Positions 23,998-31,519 of a stretch of DNA of 36,882 bases are shown one piece after another. The translations under genes and the position numbers were made by a program. The notes beneath the pieces are model-generated. The model was not told the origin of the DNA. It saw only the letters and a list, made by a program, of their open reading frames with translations, and did not search any database. The stretch is from Oscillospiraceae bacterium (GTDB lineage: Bacteria > Bacillota > Clostridia > Saccharofermentanales > Fastidiosipilaceae), in contig JAQWFM010000016.1 of assembly GCA_028704415.1 (NCBI GenBank), positions 1 through 36,882 on the forward strand. The letters run 5' to 3'. Numbering within the stretch: position 1 is the stretch's first letter; the number at the start of each line of letters is the position of its first letter.

Positions 23998-25371
23998 ATG
24001 CCAGTAAAACGCGCCACCAACATAGTTCACAGACTGCGTCCCCGCCGGCGGCGCTCCAGCTCCAACCTTTGGACTCGTGACTTTTCCTTAATGACCGGGT
24101 CCACGGTTTTATCCGCCATAGGGGGCGAAGCGCTGAATCTGCCCATCAGTCTGCTGGTGTTTGACCAGACTGGATCGACCTTGGACACGGCCTGGGTGGT
24201 TATCCTGAGCGTGCTGCCTGACCTATTTTTACCCCTGTTGCTGGCTCCAATATTGGACCGGCAGCGTAAAAAGCGCTGGCTGGTGACCCTGGATATCCTG
24301 CAGAGCCTGGCCTACCTGATCATGGCACTGTCGGCTGCGTTCTGGCCCTTTTCATTGACCCGCTACTATATTTTTACCCTTACCGTAGCCAGTCTGTCTT
24401 CAGTCTATCAGGTGGCTTATCAAGCCTGGTATCCTGACCTCATAGCTCCCGGTTGCGAGCAACAGGCCTTTTCAGTTGCCGGTTTAATCTATCCCTCCGT
24501 GGTCATTATTATGGCTCCGCTGGGAACCTGGCTCTATCAGGCGGTCCCGATCAGTTGGATCTTTGCTTTTACGGCTGCTTTGGGCTGGATTGATGTGCTG
24601 CTGGAAGCCCAGATCAAGACTGATCTGAAACCAAAGCAGACACAAACGGAGGCGGCTGACCCCGTCTCTGGCCTGCCGCGGTACCGGCAGCTGCTGGTTA
24701 TCTGGCGGCGGCAACTGCGGCAAAGCCGGTCTGATTTTAAACAAGCGTTTGCTTATCTTAAACGTGAAGGCGGACTGACGCATATTTATTTATATATGAG
24801 TATAACTAATGGCGCCAGCAAGGCTATAGCTATCCTGACCCAGGCCTTTTTTCAAAGCCGGCCCTATCTGGGCAGCGTCCGCTTGGGCTGGCTGAAAAGT
24901 GCTGAAACGACAGGCCGCCTGCTGGGCGGCTGGCGTCGCTACCAGCGTCCTGTCCCTCGCGGCCGGCGGTATCGTTTTAGTAAATGGGTCTATACCGTTT
25001 ATGACTGCTTTGACACAGGCTTGCTTTTACTGCCCTTCCCACTCATGCTGCTTAACCGCTTTATCTGCGGTTATTTAGGGATCAGCAGCGCAACCATAAG
25101 GGAGGCGGCAGTTCAGACCTATTTGCGACCGGATATGAGGGCCAAGGTCAATGCCCTGCTGAACAGCCTGTTATCTGCCGGGGGCGTGCTGTTCTACTAT
25201 TTAGGTGGATTTCTGGGGCAGTATTTAGCTTATCACTGGCTGGTTATGCTGCTGGGGTTGCTGACATTAAGCGCCAACTTTGCTTTGATCTGGCGTCAGG
25301 CCAGACTCAACCGTCCCGTGTATGAATGGGAAGCAGCGGTTGACCAGACTTTACGCTCAGAACATAGCTAA
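23998..25371 (+). CDS. Major facilitator superfamily transporter
   Basis: 457-residue membrane protein with about ten to twelve hydrophobic segments. After an Arg-rich cytoplasmic N-terminus (VHRLRPRRRRSSS) come TGSTVLSAIGGEALNLPISL and an MFS loop 2–3-like basic stretch (APILDRQRKKRW). A long central cytoplasmic loop (about residues 205–260) divides the halves, and a Leu-rich C-terminal half follows. Drug or metabolite efflux is typical of this branch, but I cannot name the substrate. AGGAGG at 23987–23992 lies 5 bp before ATG 23998; an in-frame TTG at 23956 is less likely. Sits behind the broken TPR regulator, which may once have controlled it. Confidence 0.8.
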   Translation: MPVKRATNIVHRLRPRRRRSSSNLWTRDFSLMTGSTVLSAIGGEALNLPISLLVFDQTGSTLDTAWVVILSVLPDLFLPLLLAPILDRQRKKRWLVTLDILQSLAYLIMALSAAFWPFSLTRYYIFTLTVASLSSVYQVAYQAWYPDLIAPGCEQQAFSVAGLIYPSVVIIMAPLGTWLYQAVPISWIFAFTAALGWIDVLLEAQIKTDLKPKQTQTEAADPVSGLPRYRQLLVIWRRQLRQSRSDFKQAFAYLKREGGLTHIYLYMSITNGASKAIAILTQAFFQSRPYLGSVRLGWLKSAETTGRLLGGWRRYQRPVPRGRRYRFSKWVYTVYDCFDTGLLLLPFPLMLLNRFICGYLGISSATIREAAVQTYLRPDMRAKVNALLNSLLSAGGVLFYYLGGFLGQYLAYHWLVMLLGLLTLSANFALIWRQARLNRPVYEWEAAVDQTLRSEHS

Positions 25372-25397
25372 AATGGCTTGCTTTGGCGGAGCTATTG

Positions 25398-25410
25398 TTT
25401 GAAATTCAAA
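25398..25410. promoter_or_regulatory. Palindrome over the -35 of the acyl-CoA synthetase promoter
   Basis: TTTGAA-A-TTCAAA, perfect 6-bp arms, covering the -35 box at 25399–25404. Candidate operator; the regulator is unknown. Confidence 0.5.
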
Positions 25411-25426
25411 CTTTTTCTGTTAAAAT
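25399..25426 (+). promoter_or_regulatory. Promoter of the acyl-CoA synthetase gene
   Basis: TTGAAA (25399–25404), 16-bp spacer, TAAAAT (25421–25426) with TG at 25418–25419 (extended). The ATG is 57 bp further on. Confidence 0.7.
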
Positions 25427-25482
25427 TTGTTCAAAGTCTATGGTTAGTCAGGTGGCAAGCCTGACCCAGGAGGAGCGACAGC

Positions 25483-27297
25483 ATGCCAGTAAAGCAACTT
25501 GATTTATACCCAAACCACGAGATCCGGGATCTGAAGGATCTGCTGCAGCAGTCAGTGCAGAGGTATGGTGATAAGACTGCGTTCCTGACTAAACCAGTCA
25601 AAGGGCAACCTTACCATCCGGTCTCTTTTAAACAGTACGGCGAACAGGTTAACGCGCTGGGTACGGCTCTGATGGCCTTAGGCGCAGGCCCGGAGAGCCG
25701 GATTGCCATTGTGGCAGAGACCCGTTATGAGTGGTATGTATCCTATTTGGCGGTAACCAACGGCCCTGCGGTGGTGGTGCCAACTGATAAAGATCTGCCG
25801 CCGTATGAACTGCTCAATCATCTGCAGCAAGTTCAGGTGGATATGGTTATATATTCGCAAAAGCTGGCACCGGCGGTTGAGTCCATAGCCCCCCAGCTGG
25901 CGTCCTTAAAGTATCTGATCCGGATGAATGATGTTAAGTTTGCCAGCGGCTTGACTACCGCTGACGACCCGGCGGAGGCCTATCAGGGCGCGGACCACAT
26001 TATGCCTGAAGGCCGCCCTGAGCCGGTACCGGTTTATTTGTGGAATGATTTGCTCCGGGAGGGGCGGCGCCTGCTGGCCGCCGGTAACCGCAGCTTTTTA
26101 GACTATCCCATTGATCCGGCTGAGCCGCGTATTTTTTTGTTTACCTCCGGTACCACGGATAAATCCAAAATCGTGATGCATTCACATGGCACCATCAGCT
26201 CCAATATCAAAACTATGGGGCGGATTCTATTTGTCGGTATTAACCAAGATGATGTGCTGCTGTCCGTCCTGCCACTGCATCATACTTATGAATGCACCTG
26301 CGGCTTTTTGTATCAGGTTTACGCGGGAGACACGGTGGCTCAGTGTGAAGGGCTGCGTTTTATTGTTGACAATATGAAAGAGTCAAAATGCACCTGCATC
26401 TTAATGGTACCGCTATTAATGGAGGCGGTTCATAAACAGATCTGGCGCCAGATTCGCGCCCAGGGCAAAGAACAACTGGTGCGCCGCATGATCAAAGTGA
26501 CCCGGGCCCTGCGCCGGGTGGGAATTGATCTGCGTAAACTGGTGTTTAAGAGTATTCATGATACCTTTGGCGGTCATATGCGCCTGTTTATCAGCGGCGG
26601 AGCGGCGATTGACCCGGATGTCATCCAGGCCTTTATTGATTTTGGCTTTTACGCCGTCCAGGGCTACGGGCTGACCGAGTTTGGCCCGATCTTGGCCTTG
26701 AACCGGCAGAATTACTATCGCATTGACGCCGCCGGTCTGCCCCTGCCGGGTGATCAGGTACAGGTCATTAATCAGGATGAAAATGGTATCGGAGAGTTTA
26801 TTGCCCAGGGACCTAATATGATGCTGGGCTATTATAACGCGCCGGACCTTACCGCTCAGGCTATTGTAGACGGCTGGTACCACACCGGAGACCTGGGCTT
26901 TATTGATGATAATGGCTTTGTGGTGATTACCGGCCGCAAAAAGAATTTAATCGTCACTCAAAATGGTAAAAATATCTATCCTGAGGAATTGGAAACCCTG
27001 TTAAACCGCTTCCCTGAGGTGGCTGAGACTGTAGTCTCAGGCGAGCCGGACGGGCGGGGAGATGTGATTGTTACCGCGGAGATCTTCCCCAGTAAAGAAG
27101 ACATGGCAACTGTACTGAATAATAAAAATTATACGCCGCAGCAAGCTGAAGCCCAGTTAAAGGCCAGGGTGAGGGAAGTAAACGCACAACTGCAGCCTTA
27201 CCAGTATATTAGACAGGTCAGGGTCAGGGATACGGAATTTAACAAAAACACGGAACATAAGATTAAACGCGATTACAGTACCAAAACCACGCGCTAA
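25483..27297 (+). CDS. AMP-forming acyl-CoA synthetase (long-chain fatty acid–CoA ligase type)
   Basis: Activates a carboxylate through an acyl-adenylate to its CoA thioester. 604 residues, ANL superfamily. The P-loop is FTSGTTDKSKIVMHSH (from about residue 220), a variant of TSGTTGxPKG; then SVLPLHHTYE, the A5 motif YGLTEFGP, and YHTGDLGFIDDNGFVVITGR with KNLIVTQNGKNIYPEELE for the C-domain hinge. The catalytic Lys region is near TEHKIKRDY. FadD-like long-chain specificity is the usual annotation for this subgroup and is not shown by the sequence. AGGAGGAG (25468–25475) precedes the ATG by 7 bp. Single gene with its own promoter and terminator; no beta-oxidation genes nearby. Confidence 0.88.
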   Translation: MPVKQLDLYPNHEIRDLKDLLQQSVQRYGDKTAFLTKPVKGQPYHPVSFKQYGEQVNALGTALMALGAGPESRIAIVAETRYEWYVSYLAVTNGPAVVVPTDKDLPPYELLNHLQQVQVDMVIYSQKLAPAVESIAPQLASLKYLIRMNDVKFASGLTTADDPAEAYQGADHIMPEGRPEPVPVYLWNDLLREGRRLLAAGNRSFLDYPIDPAEPRIFLFTSGTTDKSKIVMHSHGTISSNIKTMGRILFVGINQDDVLLSVLPLHHTYECTCGFLYQVYAGDTVAQCEGLRFIVDNMKESKCTCILMVPLLMEAVHKQIWRQIRAQGKEQLVRRMIKVTRALRRVGIDLRKLVFKSIHDTFGGHMRLFISGGAAIDPDVIQAFIDFGFYAVQGYGLTEFGPILALNRQNYYRIDAAGLPLPGDQVQVINQDENGIGEFIAQGPNMMLGYYNAPDLTAQAIVDGWYHTGDLGFIDDNGFVVITGRKKNLIVTQNGKNIYPEELETLLNRFPEVAETVVSGEPDGRGDVIVTAEIFPSKEDMATVLNNKNYTPQQAEAQLKARVREVNAQLQPYQYIRQVRVRDTEFNKNTEHKIKRDYSTKTTR

Positions 27298-27300
27298 ACT

Positions 27301-27320
27301 GCCGCCAGCCGTCTGGCGGC
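27301..27320 (+). other. Hairpin after the acyl-CoA synthetase gene
   Basis: GCCGCCAG-CCGT-CTGGCGGC, 8-bp perfect stem with a 4-nt loop starting 3 bp after the stop. No T run; likely a 3'-end protecting or pausing structure ahead of the terminator at 27353. Confidence 0.6.
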
Positions 27321-27352
27321 GGCCGCTGCCCCTGATTGGATATAAAATAATG

Positions 27353-27394
27353 AAAAAGCAGGCTGCATAATAATACCCAGGCGGCCTGCTTTTT
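27353..27394 (+). terminator. Terminator of the acyl-CoA synthetase gene
   Basis: AAAAAGCAGGC (27353–27363) pairs with GCCTGCTTTTT (27384–27394), 11-bp perfect stem ending in five T. Confidence 0.88.
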
Positions 27395-27698
27395 GTGCCT
27401 TTTATGCTTTGAATAATTATCCTAAAGCTAGCTGATCAGGGCTAAATCTCAAGATAGAGGTAAAAACGTTCATATAAATGAATGAATAGAGTACGTAAAG
27501 CATTTTAAGTGATTGAAAAATTCATTCTGTTCTTAATCAAGATATAGAAACGTGCTTAAATATTAATCCATGCGAAGCTCCAGCGTTTTTGCAAGCAAAA
27601 TATACAAGATTACCTGAATACGTATTTATAAAAACTGCCCTTAAAGCTTTGGGGCACAGCACCGAGGTCACAGTTGCCCCATTTAGTAACACCTTTGA
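27395..27698. other. AT-rich intergenic region upstream of the opp operon
   Basis: About 300 bp visibly richer in A and T than the surrounding genes, with no ORF of note. It holds TTCAT-N4-ATGAA (27469–27482) and an inverted repeat GGGGCA/TGCCCC (27651–27656 with 27675–27680), both upstream of the opp promoter. I see no riboswitch, tRNA or mobile-element end. Confidence 0.5.
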
Positions 27699-27728
27699 TT
27701 GAAATTATTGGTAAAGCTTTCATATAAT
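27699..27728 (+). promoter_or_regulatory. Promoter of the opp operon
   Basis: TTGAAA (27699–27704), 18-bp spacer, perfect TATAAT (27723–27728). Leader of about 75 nt with a small GCGCC/GGCGC hairpin before the oppA ribosome binding site. Confidence 0.6.
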
Positions 27729-27810
27729 TAACGAAACCTTTCAATTCGGAGGGGGACAGGCGCCATATCCGGCGCAGCTCGTCCATTAGTTTAATGAGGA
27801 GGATTTTAGA

Positions 27811-30351
27811 ATGAAGAAATCTGCAAGACTGTTGTCTTTTGCTGTTTCTCTGGCCATGACCGGCACGCTGCTTGCAGCCTGTTCGTCTGGCGGCACAGCC
27901 ACTACAACCGCGGGCGGTACGGATACCACCACGGCGGCTAGTCAAGGGGAGGAAACCAGCGCTGCGGCCAGTGAATCTGCTACAGGAGGGGAAGCAACTG
28001 CGGAGGCTGAGCAAACCAGCCGTGAAACCACCGATGGTGAGACCCCGCTGGTTATTGGCTATTCTCAATTTAGTGAAAAGTTCAGCCCGTTTTATGCCGA
28101 TACCGGCTATGATCAGGATGTGTCTTCGATGGTGAACATCGATTTGCTGACCACCGACCGCGCCGGCGCCATCATTATGAATGCCATTGAGGGAGAAACC
28201 ACTACTTATAACGGCACGGAGTACACTTATACCGGACCGGCCGACTTCTCCATTGAGCGGACCGATACGCAGACCACCTATACCATCAAGCTCCGGGACG
28301 ACCTTAAGTTCAGCGACGGGGAGCCGGTGAACATTGATGACGTGATCTTCTCCATGTATGTTCTGCTGGATCCGACATATTCCGGTTCGGCAACCCTGAG
28401 CTCCCTGAATATTGAGGGCCTGCAGGCTTATCGGACTCAAACGCCTGTGGAATTATATGATAAATACGCGGCGGTCTGGGATGCAGCTTATGCGGCCGGC
28501 GAGGACGCCACTTCCGGTGACGGCTTTACTGAAGAGCAGCACACCGCCGTCTGGGATGGCATCGCGACCGAGTGGAAGGCCGATTTACAGGCTATTGTAG
28601 ACAGTGTTATCACTGATTACCTGACTGAGGATTATGTCAGCAAGGCTATGCCTGGTTTCACAGTAGAACAGATTACCAATGATCCGGGTCTGCAGGTGGC
28701 TTTTGCCTCTATCATGTGGAACTTTGCCTCTTATGATGAGAGCACCGGCCTGACCTATACCGCCAATAATACGACCTTTGACCTGGCCGGCGGCACCTAT
28801 CCCACCATTGATGATCTGTATGCGGATGCGTATGAGGCATATGAGGGCGATCCAGAGGCTTACTGGGATACAGAGGCTGCCGATGATACCTCCGTTGTAT
28901 CGGTAGCCAAGGAGAACTTTATTGTGGCGGCAGGTTCCGCTGATCCTGAAAATGGCGGTGGCGTGGCCAATATTTCCGGTATTAAAAAGGTTAACGATTA
29001 TGAGATGACCGTGACCACGGACGGCTTTGACGCCGCGGCTATCTATCAGCTGGATATCCAGGTTGCGCCGCTGCATTACTACGGCGACTCCTCCAAATAT
29101 GACTATGACAATAACCAGTTTGGCTTTGACTTTGGCGACCTGTCCTCGGTGCAGGACAAAACGGCTAAGCCGCTGGGCGCCGGCGCCTATACTTTTGACC
29201 GTTATGAAAACAAGATCGTCTATTTTGAGGCCAACCCCAACTACTACAAAGGCGAGCCCGAAATCAAATACATTCAGTTCCGTGAAATGAATGATTCTGA
29301 TAAAATCTCCGGTGTCATTACCGGCACCATTGACGGCAGTGACCCCAGTTTTACGCTGGACGCGGCGCAAGAGATCAAGCAGGACAACAGCAACGGTGAA
29401 TTAGTCGGTGACAAAATCACCACTTACACTGTAGATAATCTGGGCTATGGCTATATTGGCGCTAACGCGGCTAATGTAAAGGTGGGTGATGATCCTGCCT
29501 CTGAAGAGAGCAAGAACCTGCGCAAGGCCTTTGCCACTGTGCTGGCTTCCTATCGTGATGTGGCTATCAACAGTTATTATGGGGATGCGGCCACGGTGAT
29601 CAACTACCCCATTTCCAATACCAGCTGGGCCGCGCCGCAGGAGTCTGATGAAGGCTATCAGCTGGCCTATTCGGTTGATGTGGACGGCAACCCGATTTAT
29701 ACCTCTTCCATGACGGATGAAGAAAAACAGGCTGCGGCTCTGCAGGCCGCCATTGGTTACTTCAAGGCCGCCGGCTATACTTTTGACGACGCTACCGGAA
29801 AATTCACGGCTGCGCCTGAAGGCGCCCGCCTTGAGTATGAAGTCCTGATCCCGGGTGATGGTGAGGGCAACCATCCTTCCTTCAACATCGTTTCTGATAC
29901 CAGTGCTGCCCTGGCGACCATTGGCATCAACTTTGTGGTCAATGACCTGAGCAATTCTTCCGTCCTGTGGGATACCCTGGATGCCGGCACCCAGGATTTC
30001 TGGTGTGCGGCCTGGGGCGCCACCATTGATCCTGATATGTATCAGATTTACTACAGCGGCAACGTCCCCGGTGTGGAAGGCTCTTCAGAGTCCAACCACT
30101 ACCACATCACTGATTCCGATCTGGATGAGCTGATTATGGAAGCTCGTACCAGTGATGATCAGACCTTCCGTAAAACCACCTATAAAGCAGCCCTGGATAT
30201 CATTCTGGACTGGGCGGTTGAGATCCCGGTATATCAGAGACTTAACTGCAACATCTTCAGTACCGAGCGGGTCAATATCAGCACGCTGACGCCGGATATC
30301 ACCACCTTCTGGGGCTGGATGAGTGAGATTGAAAAGCTGGAGCTAAACTAA
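27811..30351 (+). CDS. oppA: Oligopeptide ABC transporter substrate-binding lipoprotein, long form
   Basis: Captures peptides outside the cell for the OppBCDF importer. Lipoprotein signal with lipobox LLAAC (C24), then a Ser/Thr/Glu/Ala-rich linker to about residue 78. The SBP_bac_5 core follows: YTIKLRDDLKFSDGEPVNID, YDNNQFGFDFG, AGAYTFDRYENKIVYFEANP, and later TIGINFVVNDLSNSSVLWDT and DFWCAAWGATIDPD. 846 residues, against roughly 540–600 usual. The excess is mainly an acidic insertion at about 205–385, between SLNIEGLQAY and ISGIKKVNDYEMTV. AGGAGG (27797–27802) precedes the ATG by 8 bp. First gene of the operon; a hairpin separates it from oppB. Peptide specificity is inferred from the operon. 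Confidence 0.9.
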   Translation: MKKSARLLSFAVSLAMTGTLLAACSSGGTATTTAGGTDTTTAASQGEETSAAASESATGGEATAEAEQTSRETTDGETPLVIGYSQFSEKFSPFYADTGYDQDVSSMVNIDLLTTDRAGAIIMNAIEGETTTYNGTEYTYTGPADFSIERTDTQTTYTIKLRDDLKFSDGEPVNIDDVIFSMYVLLDPTYSGSATLSSLNIEGLQAYRTQTPVELYDKYAAVWDAAYAAGEDATSGDGFTEEQHTAVWDGIATEWKADLQAIVDSVITDYLTEDYVSKAMPGFTVEQITNDPGLQVAFASIMWNFASYDESTGLTYTANNTTFDLAGGTYPTIDDLYADAYEAYEGDPEAYWDTEAADDTSVVSVAKENFIVAAGSADPENGGGVANISGIKKVNDYEMTVTTDGFDAAAIYQLDIQVAPLHYYGDSSKYDYDNNQFGFDFGDLSSVQDKTAKPLGAGAYTFDRYENKIVYFEANPNYYKGEPEIKYIQFREMNDSDKISGVITGTIDGSDPSFTLDAAQEIKQDNSNGELVGDKITTYTVDNLGYGYIGANAANVKVGDDPASEESKNLRKAFATVLASYRDVAINSYYGDAATVINYPISNTSWAAPQESDEGYQLAYSVDVDGNPIYTSSMTDEEKQAAALQAAIGYFKAAGYTFDDATGKFTAAPEGARLEYEVLIPGDGEGNHPSFNIVSDTSAALATIGINFVVNDLSNSSVLWDTLDAGTQDFWCAAWGATIDPDMYQIYYSGNVPGVEGSSESNHYHITDSDLDELIMEARTSDDQTFRKTTYKAALDIILDWAVEIPVYQRLNCNIFSTERVNISTLTPDITTFWGWMSEIEKLELN

Positions 30352-30400
30352 ATCCGAAGCCTGCCGCTGACTGCCAGGATCGCAGTACCAGGCGGACCGG

Positions 30401-30428
30401 CATGGGCCCTCCTCAGGGGGGGCCCATG
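30401..30428 (+). terminator. Intercistronic hairpin after oppA (partial terminator)
   Basis: CATGGGCCC (30401–30409) pairs with GGGCCCATG (30420–30428), a 9-bp perfect stem followed by only TTTGTGG. A weak T run suggests partial termination or mRNA protection, giving more binding protein than permease. Confidence 0.6.
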
Positions 30429-30518
30429 TTTGTGGCTTGATTGATTACCTGTCAACCGGCACGCCAGGCGCTTGACGGTCTGGTGTATTTGCCAAAGCAC
30501 ACTTTGAAGGGTAGTAAC

Positions 30519-31505
30519 ATGCGGAAGTACATTGTTAAACGATTGCTGTGGAGCATTCTGATCTTGTTTTTTGTCTCATTCCTGATTTATCTTTTAATGC
30601 GTTCGCTACCATCCTCCTATGTGGAAACTGTAGCCCGGGAGCGCGCAGCGGCTAATCCTCAGGTCAGCTATAAGCAATGGCTGGAACGCTTGAATGAGCT
30701 TTATGGTCTGAATGTTAATCCGCTCCAGGGCTTTTTTATCTGGTTGTCTCAGGCCCTCCGCGGTCACTTTGGCGACAGCTGGTATTATGGTGTGCCAGTG
30801 ACCCAAAAATTTGGTTCCGTTATTTGGTACTCATTTGCGTTAGGAGCCGCCGCGCTCATCTTTCAGGTCGCTCTGGCTATTCCTCTGGGCATTCAATCCG
30901 CCCGCAAGCAATACAGCACGCTGGATTACGCTACCACCGTATTTGCGTTAATTGGCATATCTTTGCCGGGTTTCTTTTTTATTACGATTTTAAAAATGGT
31001 TTTTGCGGTCAACCTGGGCTGGTTTGACCTCAACGGGATTGTCGGCAGGATGCATGACACCTATTCGCCCTTCCGTCAATTTCTGGATATCTGCCAGCAC
31101 ATGGTTTTACCCACCCTTAATCTGGTGATTATCGGCACCGGATCCTTGTTGCGCTATACTCGTACCAATATGCTCGAAGTGCTGAACTCCGACTATATTC
31201 GTACCGCGCGCGCCGAAGGCCTGTCCGAACGCCGGGTCATTAATCACCACGCCTTCAGAAACACCCTGATTCCCCTGGTCACCATCATTGGCGGTACCTT
31301 GCCGGGTTTGTTTTCTGGTGCTTTGATTACGGAAACCTTATTTAAAATCCCCGGGATTGGCTATACCTCTTATGAAGCGATGCTGGCGGGAGATATCCCC
31401 TTTACCATGTTCTATCTGACTTTCATGGCTATCCTGACTTTGCTGGGAACCTTGATATCTGACGTGCTTTATGCCGTGGTGGACCCACGGGTTCGCGTGA
31501 GCTAA
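30519..31505 (+). CDS. oppB: Oligopeptide ABC transporter permease OppB
   Basis: First channel subunit of the peptide importer. 328 residues with an N-terminal helix (LLWSILILFFVSFLIYLLMR), an extracytoplasmic loop with LNELYGLNVNPLQGFFIWL, then five more helices. The EAA cytoplasmic loop that contacts the ATPases is YIRTARAEGLSERRVINHHA, followed by FRNTLIPLVTIIGGTLPGLF. ATG 30519 with GAAGGG (30506–30511) is chosen over an in-frame TTG at 30441. Normal length, unlike its partner OppC. Followed by oppC after 14 bp. Confidence 0.93.
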   Translation: MRKYIVKRLLWSILILFFVSFLIYLLMRSLPSSYVETVARERAAANPQVSYKQWLERLNELYGLNVNPLQGFFIWLSQALRGHFGDSWYYGVPVTQKFGSVIWYSFALGAAALIFQVALAIPLGIQSARKQYSTLDYATTVFALIGISLPGFFFITILKMVFAVNLGWFDLNGIVGRMHDTYSPFRQFLDICQHMVLPTLNLVIIGTGSLLRYTRTNMLEVLNSDYIRTARAEGLSERRVINHHAFRNTLIPLVTIIGGTLPGLFSGALITETLFKIPGIGYTSYEAMLAGDIPFTMFYLTFMAILTLLGTLISDVLYAVVDPRVRVS

Positions 31506-31519
31506 GAGGGGAGAGCAAG

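Noticed and set aside
27610..28440. 276-residue minus-strand ORF over the opp promoter and oppA start
   Set aside because: Overlaps a clear lipoprotein signal sequence on the other strand; its sequence is low-complexity and unrelated to known families.
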